Made by a program: the position numbers and the translations under genes
Notes under the pieces: model-generated
What the model saw: only the letters and a program-made list of their open reading frames with translations
What the model was told of the DNA's origin: nothing
The model's database searches: none
Shown here: piece after piece, positions 16,461 through 28,303 of the stretch
Layout: each line of letters begins with the position of its first letter
Position numbering within the stretch: position 1 is the first letter of the stretch
Source: Cupriavidus malaysiensis
GTDB lineage: Bacteria > Pseudomonadota > Gammaproteobacteria > Burkholderiales > Burkholderiaceae
Direction of reading: 5' to 3'
NCBI RefSeq assembly: GCF_001854325.1
Contig: NZ_CP017754.1
Location: forward strand, 2,852,001-2,916,000
DNA length: 64,000 nt

Positions 16461-17339
16461 CTAGGCTTGGACTTCGATGACCCGGTCCAGCCGCGCCGCG
16501 CCGCCTGCCATCAGGCCGGCGATGCGTCCGTCTTGCGTCTCCAGTTCCACCTCGATCACGCTCGGCGACGGCGGCCGCATCAGCCAGCCCTGCTCGATGC
16601 GGATCGCCGTCTGCGCCACGCCCAGGCGATCATGCAACAGGCAGGCCAGCGGCCCCGCGGCCGTGCCCGTGGCCGACTCCTCGTCGATGCCGTAGCGCGG
16701 CGCGAACATGCGCGTGCCCGCGTGGCGCCCCGCCTGGCGCGTCTCGCGCGAGAACAGGTAGTAGCCCACCAGGCCGAGTTCCTCGCTGACGGCGGCAACC
16801 AGGGGCAGCACCGGCTGGACCGACGCCACCGTTGCGGCGTCGGGCAGCGCCACCATCAGGAAGGCATTGCCGGTATCGACGACCACCGGCGCCAGCGTGG
16901 CGCCGGGCTGGCCGGCGGCCAGCCCCAGCGACGCTGCCACCCGCCGGCCCAGCGCGGATTCCGGCGCCACCTCGGTATAGACCGGAGCACGCTGCTCCAT
17001 CAACACCCTGCCGGTGTCGACCTGGATGCGGCGCGTGCCGTCGATGGTCTCCTTTGTGGCGGGCCCGCTGCCGATCCGGCCGAGGTCGCGCAGCAGCGAG
17101 AACGCGGCGATGGTGGCATGGCCGCAGTGAGCGATCTGGCGCGTCGGCGTAAAGAACTCCAGCTTGACGGTGGCGCACGCCGAGCGCGAAACGAAGGCCG
17201 TCTCGGACAGGCCGACGCGTGCGGCGATGGCGAGCTTCTGCGCGGTGCCGAGGGTATCGGCGGCGATCACGACGCCGGCTGGATTGCCGCCGGCGGCGCC
17301 GTCGATGAGCGAATGGACGAGATGGACTGGAATGGGCAT
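16461..17339 (-). CDS. PhzF family isomerase/epimerase
   Basis: This 292-residue protein has the diaminopimelate-epimerase-like fold. The N-terminus IPVHLVHSLIDGAAGGNPAGVV contains the family's GNPAGVV, and the catalytic glutamate lies in GLSETAFV (E46). FTPTRQIAHCGHATIAAF carries the conserved GHAT, and GIDEESATGTAAGPL the C-terminal active-site loop. Family members include PhzF of phenazine synthesis, but most have unknown substrates. No phenazine genes are nearby, so this is a stand-alone homologue. The ATG at 17339 follows a GGAAG. Confidence 0.87.
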   Translation of the reverse strand: MPIPVHLVHSLIDGAAGGNPAGVVIAADTLGTAQKLAIAARVGLSETAFVSRSACATVKLEFFTPTRQIAHCGHATIAAFSLLRDLGRIGSGPATKETIDGTRRIQVDTGRVLMEQRAPVYTEVAPESALGRRVAASLGLAAGQPGATLAPVVVDTGNAFLMVALPDAATVASVQPVLPLVAAVSEELGLVGYYLFSRETRQAGRHAGTRMFAPRYGIDEESATGTAAGPLACLLHDRLGVAQTAIRIEQGWLMRPPSPSVIEVELETQDGRIAGLMAGGAARLDRVIEVQA

Positions 17340-20010
<2,671 letters not shown>

Positions 20011-20090
20011 AGCGCCGGCGCCGCCTGAGCCTGCCGGACCCGGCATGGCCGGCGGCGGCCGTCCGATGCGGCGCGCCGCCCGCTCCCGAA

Positions 20091-20124
20091 CGATGGCCGA
20101 TCGCGAGATCGGCCATCGTCATTT
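20091..20124. terminator. Hairpin between convergent katG and FIST genes
   Basis: A perfect 12-bp stem (CGATGGCCGATC / GATCGGCCATCG) has a GCGA loop and is followed by TCATTT. The T-tract is weak. Its position suggests use by both converging transcripts. Confidence 0.65.
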
Positions 20125-20249
20125 GCCGCCGGCATATCGACAAGGCGATCATGCGGTGAGGAGGTGAGGAGGTGAGGCAGCGGCTCGCTGCGCGAACCGC
20201 GATCCCGGCGCAGGCATGGGCACCGCGACAACGCCCGGCCGTCCCTCGC

Positions 20250-21431
20250 TCAATGTGCAACAAAGACGGTGAGCACGCCCGTATAGCCGTACAAGTGATC
20301 CCGGGCAATCTCGCCACCGGCGAAGAATCCGGCCAGCGGCAGTTCACCCAGCACCCCGCGCAAGGCCTGCAACTCGGCATTGGGCGCGCCGAAATGCGGT
20401 CCGCCCCGGCCGCAGCAACTGACGTAGACCGCTCCCGCGGCCCGCCCTGCCCCACGGCGCCCGAGCTCGGCCCGCACTTCGCCAGCCATGCGCACCAGGT
20501 CTGCCAGCGCCGCGTCGGGATTGCGCCGGCAGAAGGCCAGCGGCACACCTGGCTCGGCCACGTCGGCCAGCGCCAGCACCCGATGCAGCACGTCTACGCC
20601 GATCACATGCCGTACCAGCGTGTCGGTGCCGAAGGTACCCGGCTGGTGCGGCGCCTGCTCGACCCCGCCGCCCAGTCCGGCCAGCGTTCCCGACAAGGCC
20701 TCGGAGAGCAGCTCCAGTGGCGCGTCGCGCGCCAGTCCGAGATCCTGCAGCACGCAATCGAGGGCGGGCCTGCCGTCCAGCGCGATCAGCAGGTTGCGTT
20801 CGGCGCGCGTCACGGTACGGCTCGGGCCGATCGGCTGGCAGCCCTGTGTCACCCGCGCCACCAGTTCCACATCGGCATTGAACAGCACACCGGACAGGCC
20901 ACCGCCGAGCACGTCGTCGGCCACGTGCAGCGGCCGGCGGCGCGCCGACGCCACGCCGCCGAACAGATAGCCGGTGGCAGTGCGTGCGCTCAGTTCGCGC
21001 AGCAGGTCCTGGAGATCGGGCGTGCCGCCGTCGGCATGCACCTGCGCGGTATGGGCAGAGAACCCGGACGTCGGGCCGGGCAGCGGCCGCCGCCCGGAGA
21101 AGAGTCGGAACGACTGGCTGGGCAAGGGCGCCAGCATCAGCACCAGGGCCGGTTCGTCGATGTACTCGACCCCGTTCGCGCACACGCCGACACCGTCGGC
21201 CCCGACCCAGGCCACACCGGGCCAGTCCTCCTTCAGTTCGGCCAGGATCGCCTCGGCCGCCTCGGCGTAGTCCTCGCCCAGGTAGCACCAGCCGAGCGTG
21301 AGCGGAGCGGCCGTACCGTCGCGCGCCCGGCGCACGGCAGCCTGCATCTCGAGTTGCCGCTGGCATTCGGCCAGCGCCTCCCGCCAGCGGACGTGAGCCG
21401 CATGGGCACAAAGGAAGGATGCCTCGGACAT
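20250..21431 (-). CDS. FIST domain protein (FIST_N plus FIST_C)
   Basis: This 393-residue soluble protein has a FIST N domain (about 40-210, with LTLGWCYLGEDYAEAAEAILAEL and the GYLFGGVASAR turn). A FIST C domain follows (about 215-380, ending LAGFFAGGEIARDHLYGYTGVLTVF). FIST domains are proposed small-ligand sensors found alone or fused to kinases and cyclases. This one is stand-alone, so its output is not visible. The ATG at 21431 has GGAG eight bases upstream. It converges with katG. Confidence 0.88.
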   Translation of the reverse strand: MSEASFLCAHAAHVRWREALAECQRQLEMQAAVRRARDGTAAPLTLGWCYLGEDYAEAAEAILAELKEDWPGVAWVGADGVGVCANGVEYIDEPALVLMLAPLPSQSFRLFSGRRPLPGPTSGFSAHTAQVHADGGTPDLQDLLRELSARTATGYLFGGVASARRRPLHVADDVLGGGLSGVLFNADVELVARVTQGCQPIGPSRTVTRAERNLLIALDGRPALDCVLQDLGLARDAPLELLSEALSGTLAGLGGGVEQAPHQPGTFGTDTLVRHVIGVDVLHRVLALADVAEPGVPLAFCRRNPDAALADLVRMAGEVRAELGRRGAGRAAGAVYVSCCGRGGPHFGAPNAELQALRGVLGELPLAGFFAGGEIARDHLYGYTGVLTVFVAH

Positions 21432-21633
21432 GGCAGGATCTCCGCATGCCGGACGGCCGCGTGGCCCGGTCGTCCGCCGGCACGCCTCGGCGCCGGCATC
21501 CCGGGCCGCGCGCGGCGCGCCCTCGTTCCACTGTAGGTCACGGGCGCCCGCTTTGCCCGCTTGCGGCGCGGCGGCACGCGGCCTTGGCCGTGCCCGCACG
21601 GGCAGCGGCGCAAACCCGCGTGCCCGCCCCGCC

Positions 21634-22377
21634 TCACTCCGTCAGCGTGACGCCAGGCAGGAACTCGATGCCGGTGCGCTTGACCAGTTCCTGGTAGCTG
21701 ATGGGGCGGCCTGCGCGCGCCGAATCGGTGTTCTCGATCCAATGCGCCCAGGCGCGGTGGTTCGACGGATCGTAGACGAGCTTGAAGAGGTATTGCGGCA
21801 CCCACACCTGGCCCGGGCCGATGGTGCTCGGCGTGCTGCCGTAGACCGGCCCGGTGATCACGTAGATGTCGCCCTTGGCGCGTCGCGCGTACTTGCGCGT
21901 CGCCTGCTCGATACCGGCCCAGCTGCGGCGGTTGTTCTGGGGCGCCTGCGGCACCATATTGGCCAGCGAGAAGCTCTGTGCCATCGCAGTGGCGCTGGGC
22001 ATGTCGCCGGCCGGTGCCATGTGGCCGCGGTCGTAGCCCGACCCCTTGTAGTCGTCCAGCTCCGCGCGTTCAGCGCGGGGCAGGCGCGCATCGGCGAAGA
22101 AGCGGTTGGTGCGCTGCTCGTCCTGGGCGTCCTCTACCTGCGCCGCGTTGATCCGCTCCGCCACGTAGACGGGCGTCTTGGTGGTGCCGGAATGCAGGAT
22201 CGCGAAAGAGTCGAAGCACAGCGCACGCGGCTTCAGGTTCTGGGCCTTGTGAAGCTGGGGAACCGCGCCTTGGGCGAAGAACTGCTGGCAGCCGGCGAAA
22301 TCGGCGGCGGCGTGAGCGGCCGTGGTGATGCCGAGAAACAAGGCGGTCGATGCGGCCAGCCTGAAAATACGATGCAT
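21634..22377 (-). CDS. DNA/RNA non-specific endonuclease (NUC family), secreted
   Basis: These 247 residues start with a signal peptide (MHRIFRLAASTALFLGITTAAHAA). The beta-beta-alpha-metal nuclease motif is DRGHMAPAGD, with catalytic His119. It is followed by FSLANMVPQAPQNNRRSW, in which the second Asn of PQNN is the usual Mg ligand, and by VITGPVY. The product should act in the periplasm or outside the cell as a sugar-non-specific nuclease. No immunity gene is adjacent; a periplasmic location would make one unnecessary. It is preceded by a 200-bp gap from the FIST gene and appears monocistronic. Confidence 0.92.
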   Translation of the reverse strand: MHRIFRLAASTALFLGITTAAHAAADFAGCQQFFAQGAVPQLHKAQNLKPRALCFDSFAILHSGTTKTPVYVAERINAAQVEDAQDEQRTNRFFADARLPRAERAELDDYKGSGYDRGHMAPAGDMPSATAMAQSFSLANMVPQAPQNNRRSWAGIEQATRKYARRAKGDIYVITGPVYGSTPSTIGPGQVWVPQYLFKLVYDPSNHRAWAHWIENTDSARAGRPISYQELVKRTGIEFLPGVTLTE

Positions 22378-22660
22378 GAATTCCTTCCTGAAATGCTGGA
22401 TTGCCCTTCCCGACTGGTAGAAAGGGGCCGGAAGGATAACATTCGTGCCCGCGGCAGGTGACCTTGTTTCAACTCGTAACGGGAATCAGCAAATTCTGAG
22501 TTGGCCGGCTCCGACGCGATGCCGCCCGGCGCGCCGGCGAACCATTCGTTGCTCCGCGGAACCCAGCCCCCACACCATCGACAGGGTCATTCAAACGCAT
22601 CGAGCAGGCCCGATCGATGCATCGTATATTTCCGATATCAATTTGGAGATTCCCCGATTC

Positions 22661-23026
22661 ATGGTTCGCAAGACAGCGAAGCAGAGAGCGAAGCAAGCGG
22701 CGCCGGAGGCAACCGGCGATACGCCAGCGCTGGACGTGGATACGATCCACAAGGCGCTGGCCAATCCGGTGCGGCGCAATATCCTGGCGTGGCTGCGCAC
22801 GCCGGAAGCGTATTTCTCGGCGCAGGAATATCCGCTCGACCTCGGTGTCTGCGCGGGGCTGATCGATGCGCACGCCGGACTGTCGCAGTCCACCGTATCC
22901 GCCCACCTGGCCACCCTGCAGCGCGCCGGCCTGATCCGCGCCAGGCGCATCGGCCAATGGGTCTTCTTCAAACGGGACGAGGCCACCATCCAGGCCTTCC
23001 TCGACCAGCTTCACCAGGAGCTTTGA
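22661..23026 (+). CDS. ArsR family transcriptional regulator
   Basis: This 121-residue winged-helix protein has a basic N-terminal tail (MVRKTAKQRAKQAA). The core is DTIHKALANPVRRNILAWLRTPE, then QSTVSAHLATLQRAGLIRARRIGQWVFFKRDEA, the recognition helix and wing. A Cys in the insert (LDLGVCAGLIDAHAG) could be redox- or metal-sensing. It is followed after 79 bp by an OYE reductase on the same strand, so it probably represses that gene and itself. A 10-bp palindrome, CGATGCATCG, at 22615-22624 and an AT-rich stretch to 22645 precede it. The GGAG at 22645 is 12 bases from the ATG, longer than usual. Confidence 0.88.
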   Translation: MVRKTAKQRAKQAAPEATGDTPALDVDTIHKALANPVRRNILAWLRTPEAYFSAQEYPLDLGVCAGLIDAHAGLSQSTVSAHLATLQRAGLIRARRIGQWVFFKRDEATIQAFLDQLHQEL

Positions 23027-23105
23027 GCCGCACAGGCCGCGCCGACGGCGAGCCGCCGCGAACGCGACCGTGCCTTTCCCCTCCCCAACCGCAAGGCGGA
23101 CAACC

Positions 23106-24161
23106 ATGCCCACTCTTTTCGATCCCCTCCGACTCGGCGATCTCGAATTGCCCAACCGCGTCATCATGGCGCCGCTCACGCGCTCGCGCGCGGTGGGCGG
23201 CCAGCGCGTGCCCAATGCCCTGATGGCGCAGTACTACGTGCAGCGTGCATCGGCCGGCCTGATCCTGTCGGAGGCCACCGCCGTCACGCCGCAGGGCGTC
23301 GGCTATGCCGATACCCCCGGCATCTGGAGCGACGAGCAGGTCGCCGGCTGGAAGCAGGTGACCGACGCCGTGCACGCGGCCGGCGGCCGCATCTTCCTGC
23401 AACTCTGGCACGTGGGCCGCATCTCCGACCCCGTGTTCCTCGACGGCGACCTGCCGGTGGCGCCGAGCGCCATCGCCGCCCAGGGCAACGTCAGCCTGGT
23501 CCGGCCCAAGCGCCCCTACGTCACGCCGCGCGCGCTGGAAACCGAGGAGATCGCTGGGGTGGTGGCGGCCTTCCGGCATGGCGCCGAGAACGCCAGGAAG
23601 GCAGGTTTCGACGGCGTGGAAGTGCATGCCGCCAATGGCTACCTGATCGACCAGTTCCTGCAGGACTCCACCAACCATCGCACCGATGCCTACGGCGGCC
23701 CGATCGAGAATCGCGCGCGCCTGCTGCTGGAGATCACCGATGCCTGCATCGAGGTGTGGGGCGCGGGCCGCGTCGGCGTCCACCTGGCACCGCGCGGCGA
23801 CGCGCACGACATGGGCGACTCCGACCCCGCCGCCACCTTCGGCTACGTCGCACGCGAGCTCGGCAAGCGCGGCATCGCCTTTCTGTGCGCACGCGAAGCG
23901 CTCGGCGAGAACCGCCTCGGGCCGGCGCTGAAGGCAGCCTTTGGCGGCGTCTACATCGCCAACGAGAAGATGACCAGGCAGAGCGCCGCACAGGTGCTGG
24001 CCGCCGGCGAAGCGGATGCCGTGGCCTTCGGCCAGCTCTTCATCGCCAACCCCGACCTGCCGCGCCGCCTGCATCTGAACGCGGAGTTGAATGTGCCGCG
24101 CCCGGAGACCTACTACCATCCGGGTGCCGAAGGCTACGTCGACTACCCGGCCCTGGCCTGA
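23106..24161 (+). CDS. Alkene reductase, old yellow enzyme family (NemA-like)
   Basis: This 351-residue FMN enzyme belongs to the classical OYE group (NemA, xenobiotic reductase). The N-terminus is MPTLFDPLRLGDLELPNRVIMAPLTRSRA, with LWHVGRIS, HAANGYLIDQFLQDSTNHRTD (His-Asn substrate pair) and YGGPIENRARLLLEI. A final AFGQLFIANPDLPRR binds the FMN phosphate. It reduces activated alkenes, quinones or nitro compounds with NAD(P)H. It is the second OYE in the window and is paired with an ArsR-type regulator, while the first has a MerR. ATG at 23106 gives the family start. Confidence 0.93.
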   Translation: MPTLFDPLRLGDLELPNRVIMAPLTRSRAVGGQRVPNALMAQYYVQRASAGLILSEATAVTPQGVGYADTPGIWSDEQVAGWKQVTDAVHAAGGRIFLQLWHVGRISDPVFLDGDLPVAPSAIAAQGNVSLVRPKRPYVTPRALETEEIAGVVAAFRHGAENARKAGFDGVEVHAANGYLIDQFLQDSTNHRTDAYGGPIENRARLLLEITDACIEVWGAGRVGVHLAPRGDAHDMGDSDPAATFGYVARELGKRGIAFLCAREALGENRLGPALKAAFGGVYIANEKMTRQSAAQVLAAGEADAVAFGQLFIANPDLPRRLHLNAELNVPRPETYYHPGAEGYVDYPALA

Positions 24162-24183
24162 AACGATACCTGGCCCGCGTTCC

Positions 24184-24219
24184 AGGTCCGCACAGCAGGT
24201 CCGCACAGCAGGTCCGCAT
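24184..24219. repeat. 13-bp tandem repeat, 2.7 copies
   Basis: AGGTCCGCACAGC is repeated head to tail from 24184, with the third copy cut short (AGGTCCGCA). It lies directly after the OYE gene. Confidence 0.9.
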
Positions 24220-24306
24220 GGAAGGCCCGCCTCGCATCGGCGAGGCGTCCGGCCAGCTGGCCGCGTCGCACGAGGCCGGCGACACCCGCCGGGGTGGCGC
24301 CGGCCG

Positions 24307-24447
24307 CTAACGGCCGCTTTCGTCGTCGAGCGGCAGGATGGCATCGTCCTCCCAGCGGCTGACAGCATTGACCAACCGGTACTGGGCGAGAAAAAACAGG
24401 ATCAGGGCCAGCAGCGCCAGGCCGGCCAGAACGAAGCGATGCCACAT
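24307..24447 (-). CDS. Small single-pass membrane protein
   Basis: This is a 46-residue product: one hydrophobic helix (FVLAGLALLALILFFLAQY, residues 5-23) followed by a short hydrophilic tail rich in acidic residues (RWEDDAILPLDDESGR). The ATG at 24447 is preceded by GGGGAAA at a suitable distance. It resembles no family I can name. It lies in a gap between the OYE gene and the exporter gene, and the coding call rests on the ribosome-binding site and the clean TM pattern only. Confidence 0.5.
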   Translation of the reverse strand: MWHRFVLAGLALLALILFFLAQYRLVNAVSRWEDDAILPLDDESGR

Positions 24448-24608
24448 GGCTGTTTCCCCATCGGGATCCGTTGTCGGTGCATGCATGAGGGACGGCCGGC
24501 AGGCAATGCAAGCGCTCCCTCTTGCCTGGCTCAAGGCTATGCCAGTCTCCATACAGGCCGCGTGAAGATCGCGGCGCTCCCGATCAAAATGCGGTAAAGC
24601 CCGCGCCG

Positions 24609-25535
24609 CTAGCCCGGACGCCGCGCGCCGGCTGCACCGTGCTGACGCGCGCGCCCGGCCAGCAGCCGTCCCGCCAGCCCGAACGCCACCAGGTTGCCGG
24701 CCACCACCAGCACCAGGCCCGCCACGGCCAGCGCCGACCAGCGGTAGTCCTCGAACACGGTCGAGGCCGCGAGCGCCACGATCGGGAACAGCACCGTGCA
24801 GTAGGCCGCACGCTCCGGCCCGATCCGTCCCACCAGGGTCAGGTAGGCGGTGAAGCCGATCACCGAGCCGGGCACGGCCAGGTAGAGCAGCGCGCCGAGG
24901 TAGAGCGGGCCGGTATCCGGCCGGAAGGAAAGCCCGGCCAGCCAGGCGCCGGCGCTCAGCACCGCGGCACCGATCAACATGGCCCAGGCATTGGTCACCA
25001 GCGGATGCAGGCCCATCGCCTGCATCCGGCTCGACTGCAGGTTGCCGGTCGAGAAGCACAGGGTCCCGGCGAAGGCCACCGCCAGCCCCTGCCACAGGGC
25101 GTGGTCGGCCGCATGCCCCGCCATCTGCTGGTAGAACAGGCAAGCGATGCCGGTCAGCCCCAGCAGCGCGCCGAGGATGGCCTGGCCCTGCAGCGGGCGC
25201 CCCATGAACAGGCGGCCGTTGATGGCATTGAGCAGCGGCGCGGTGGAGAACACCACGGCGACCAGGCCGCTCGGCACCACCTGCTCGGCATAGTAGAAGC
25301 ACAGGAAGTTCAGGCAGAACAAGGTCACCCCCTGTGCGGCGAGAATGCGCCACGCCGCGCGCGGCACACGCACGCTGCGCCGCGTCAGGCGCAGCAGCAG
25401 GAACAGCACCGCCGCCGCCAGCCAGAAGCGCCAGGCAATCGACACCGGCGGCGGTACCACGCCGAGTTGCCATTTGATCGCGATCCAGGTGGTGCCCCAG
25501 ATCAGTACCGTCAGGATGTAGAGGAAGAGATTCAT
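24609..25535 (-). CDS. DMT/EamA family transporter
   Basis: This 308-residue inner-membrane protein has ten predicted TM segments in two EamA repeats. The start is LYILTVLIWGTTWIAIKWQLG, the canonical EamA entry with G(T/S)xW. The second repeat begins around LHPLVTNAWAMLIGAAVLS. It is likely an exporter of amino acids or other metabolites. It is divergent from the AraC gene at 25706, with about 170 bp between them that would hold both promoters, so that regulator may control it (inference). Confidence 0.9.
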   Translation of the reverse strand: MNLFLYILTVLIWGTTWIAIKWQLGVVPPPVSIAWRFWLAAAVLFLLLRLTRRSVRVPRAAWRILAAQGVTLFCLNFLCFYYAEQVVPSGLVAVVFSTAPLLNAINGRLFMGRPLQGQAILGALLGLTGIACLFYQQMAGHAADHALWQGLAVAFAGTLCFSTGNLQSSRMQAMGLHPLVTNAWAMLIGAAVLSAGAWLAGLSFRPDTGPLYLGALLYLAVPGSVIGFTAYLTLVGRIGPERAAYCTVLFPIVALAASTVFEDYRWSALAVAGLVLVVAGNLVAFGLAGRLLAGRARQHGAAGARRPG

Positions 25536-25705
25536 CGCAGGGGGAACAGGAAGGCCGGGGAAGGCCGGGGAAAGCCGCCGGAGCTGCCGCCCCCGGCCTT
25601 GTCGATCATGCTGCCGCTTTCCTTGCCGGGGCCATTGTCCAGAATTGCGGTCTTTTCCCGCCGGCAGCCGCGCGGGCAGCGCCTGCGCTTATACTGGCCC
25701 GCATC

Positions 25706-26623
25706 ATGCGCCATCGCCCCACCGTTCCCGCCGGCACCGACGCCGGGATCCCCTTCGGCCTGCAGTCGGTCTGCCGCACGCTCAGCGAGGCCAATGCCAC
25801 GCTCGAGCGCTTCGCCTGGCTCGGCGACGGGCTGGCGATCGCCGAATGGACGCGCATCACCGAAGAGACCGAGACCTCGTACGAGCAGCCGGGCCACCAC
25901 ACGCTGTCCTGCTACCTGGACGGCGGCTACCGCACCGAGCGCCAGAAGGTACCCGGCTTCGGCGCCCCGAGCCGGCTGTGCGCGCTGCCGAGCGACCACG
26001 AATCGCGCTGGTGGGTACGAGGCGAGATGCACTTCCTGCACCTGTATTTCCTGCCCGAGCATTTCACCCGGCGCGCGGTGCAGGAACTGGACCGCGAACC
26101 ACGCGAACTGACGCTGGCCGACCGCACCTACTTCGAGGACGCACGCATCGACGCGCTGTGCCGCGCGCTGCTGCGCGAGCGCTGGGACGATGCCGACGGC
26201 AGGCTGCGCGTCAACGAAGCCGCGCATGAGGTACTGAGCCAGCTGCTGCGCGGCCAGAGCGTCAACCGCGCCGGACTGCGGCCGCGCGGCGGCCTGGCGC
26301 CGGCGGTACGGCGGCGCCTGCGCGAATACATCGAAGCCCATCTCACCCAGCCGCTCACGGTGGGGGAACTGGCCGACCTGGCCGCGCTGTCCGAATACCA
26401 TTTCACGCGCATGTTCCGCCTGTCCTTCGGCAGTGCGCCCCATGCCTGGGTGGCCGAGCAGCGGCTGGCCAGGGCGCGCGCGCTGCTCAAGACCACCGCG
26501 CTGCCGCTGGCGCAGGTTGCGGCGCAATGCGGCTACGCCAACGCGGCCCACCTGAGCCACCGCTTCCGCGACGCGCACGGCGCGCCGCCGAATGCGTACC
26601 GGCTGGCGCTGCAGGCAAGCTGA
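25706..26623 (+). CDS. AraC family transcriptional regulator
   Basis: This 305-residue protein has an N-terminal sensing domain (about 1-190, including EQPGHHTLSCYLDGGY and MHFLHLYFLPEHF). The C-terminal AraC domain spans 200-303, with LTVGELADLAALSEYHFTRMFRLSFG and the second HTH PLAQVAAQCGYANAAHLSHRFRDAHG. The N-terminal type is that of regulators of small-molecule export or aromatic catabolism. Its divergent partner is a DMT exporter gene. No ligand can be inferred. Confidence 0.92.
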   Translation: MRHRPTVPAGTDAGIPFGLQSVCRTLSEANATLERFAWLGDGLAIAEWTRITEETETSYEQPGHHTLSCYLDGGYRTERQKVPGFGAPSRLCALPSDHESRWWVRGEMHFLHLYFLPEHFTRRAVQELDREPRELTLADRTYFEDARIDALCRALLRERWDDADGRLRVNEAAHEVLSQLLRGQSVNRAGLRPRGGLAPAVRRRLREYIEAHLTQPLTVGELADLAALSEYHFTRMFRLSFGSAPHAWVAEQRLARARALLKTTALPLAQVAAQCGYANAAHLSHRFRDAHGAPPNAYRLALQAS

Positions 26624-26650
26624 ACGGCCGGGGCCGGGGCCGGCCCCGCT

Positions 26651-27232
26651 TCAGCGCACCGCCCGCGCCGCCTCCCACAGGTCCCGGCCGCCCAGGCCCG
26701 CATGCCAGGCGCGGAACTGCGCACGCCAGCCCTGGAAGGGCTCGCCCAGCACGGGGCGCGGGTCGCCGCTGAGGTCGTAGGCCATGCCTTCGATCAGCCA
26801 TCCGGGCCCGGTCGCAACGGCCACGTTGCCCAGCGTCTCCGCCTGCCGGTAGTGGATCAGTTCATGCGCGACGTAGTAGGACTGCCAGCCGCGCGGTGCC
26901 ACCGCCAGGCCGAAGTCGCCCACCGCCGCCGCCGCGCGCCGGCCCAGGCCGAAGGTGTCGGCGCAGGCCTGCGTCGAGCAGAACACGAGGCGGGGCCGGC
27001 CGTGGAAAGGGCCCACGGCCGCGGTGGCGGTGGCATAGCCCTGCGCGTAGAGTTGCTGCGCCTCGGCCAGCCGCCCCACGTCGTCCATGCAGAGATCCGC
27101 GCGCGGACATTGGACGCCCGGCATCCACCCGGGCACCGCTGCGCGCAGCGGCTTGACGAAGGCCAGCGCGGCCAGCGGCATGACGATGGCCAGGATCGGC
27201 AGGGCGGCGAGCGCAAGCTTGAGTTTTCGCAT
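26651..27232 (-). CDS. Exported or membrane-anchored putative zinc peptidase (HELIH motif)
   Basis: This 193-residue protein begins with a hydrophobic signal/anchor (MRKLKLALAALPILAIVMPLAALAFV). An HExxH motif, AHELIH, occupies residues 123-127, and a candidate third ligand, E148, lies in GWLIEGMAYDLSGD about 21 residues later. The spacing and the sequence around the third ligand are typical of gluzincin-type metalloproteases. Four Cys (C42, C48, C85, C90) could form two disulfides, which fits a periplasmic location. I know no named family for it. It is not obviously linked to its neighbours. Confidence 0.7.
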   Translation of the reverse strand: MRKLKLALAALPILAIVMPLAALAFVKPLRAAVPGWMPGVQCPRADLCMDDVGRLAEAQQLYAQGYATATAAVGPFHGRPRLVFCSTQACADTFGLGRRAAAAVGDFGLAVAPRGWQSYYVAHELIHYRQAETLGNVAVATGPGWLIEGMAYDLSGDPRPVLGEPFQGWRAQFRAWHAGLGGRDLWEAARAVR

Positions 27233-27357
27233 CGGTCAGGGGGCGGCAGGGGATTGCGGAAAAGTATGGGAAGGCGCAGGAGGGCATTGTAGCGAGCGGC
27301 ACCGGCCTTGCGCACCGGTCCGTGTGTACCGACCGGCGCGGACGCCGGGCGCAGCCC

Positions 27358-28218
27358 TCAGGCGAACCGCTTCGCTCCGGCCACGCACAGCACCACCACC
27401 GCCGTCGCCGCCACCATGGTCCACGCGACCGGCTCATGCAGCAGCCAGGCGGCCAGCATCAGGCCGAACAGCGGTTGCAGCAGTTGCAGTTGCCCGACGC
27501 CGGCGATACCGCCCAGCGCCAGCCCGCGGTACCAGAAGATGAAGCCCACCAGCATGCTGAACACCGAGACATAGGCCAGCCCGGTCCAGGCGCCGCCGCC
27601 GATGCCCTGCCAGGTGGCCGGCAGCGTGAACAAGGCCAGTGCCGCCATCAGCGGCAGCGCCAGCAGCAGCGACCAGGAAATGACCTGCCAGCCGCCGAGG
27701 CGGCGCGACAGCACGCCGCCTTCGGCATAACCCAGCCCGCACAGCACGATGGCCGCCACCATCAGCAGGTCGCCGGCCGACGAGCCGCCGCTGCCTTGAT
27801 GCAGCGAAAAGCCAGCCACGGTGGCGGCGCCCAGGCCCGAGAACAGCCAGAACACCGGGCTTGGCCGCTCGCCGCCGCGCAGCACGCCGAACAGCGCGGT
27901 GGACAGCGGCAGCAGGCCGATAAAGACAATGGAGCGTGCCGAGGTGATGTGCTGCAGCGCCAGCGCCGTCAGCAGCGGGAAGCCCACCACCACGCCCAGG
28001 GCGATCACCGCCAGCGGGACGAGGTCGCGCCGCGCCGGCCGCGCCTGGCGCAGCGCCGCCAGGAACACGGCGCCGAGCAAGGCGGCGATGACGGCCCGCG
28101 CCGAGGTCAGGAAGAGCGGCGAGAAGCCGCCCACGGCGACCCGCGTCGCCGGCAGCGAGCCACTGAAGATCAACACGCCCAGCAGTCCGCTGCCCCACCC
28201 TTTTGCCATCGTTGCCAT
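27358..28218 (-). CDS. DMT/EamA family transporter
   Basis: This 286-residue protein has ten TM segments. GWGSGLLGVLIFSGSLPATRVAVGGF opens the first EamA repeat and LLMVAAIVLCGLGYAEGGVLSRRLG starts the second. ATG at 28218 or 28209 is possible; GGAGAG lies just upstream and suits the second better. It is divergent from a MocR-type regulator gene, an arrangement often seen where the regulator controls the adjacent exporter. A substrate related to vitamin B6 or amino acids is possible but is inference. Confidence 0.88.
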   Translation of the reverse strand: MATMAKGWGSGLLGVLIFSGSLPATRVAVGGFSPLFLTSARAVIAALLGAVFLAALRQARPARRDLVPLAVIALGVVVGFPLLTALALQHITSARSIVFIGLLPLSTALFGVLRGGERPSPVFWLFSGLGAATVAGFSLHQGSGGSSAGDLLMVAAIVLCGLGYAEGGVLSRRLGGWQVISWSLLLALPLMAALALFTLPATWQGIGGGAWTGLAYVSVFSMLVGFIFWYRGLALGGIAGVGQLQLLQPLFGLMLAAWLLHEPVAWTMVAATAVVVLCVAGAKRFA

Positions 28219-28303
28219 CTCTCCGCTCTCTCCGTCCCGGCGTCCGCACGCATCCTTCAAGCACACGATGCTAGGCCCTCCTATCTGGCCTGGGCAGAGA
28301 CAG

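Noticed and set aside
24522..26111. 529-codon plus-strand frame over the DMT exporter
   Set aside because: It is antisense to the exporter gene and runs into the AraC gene in another frame.
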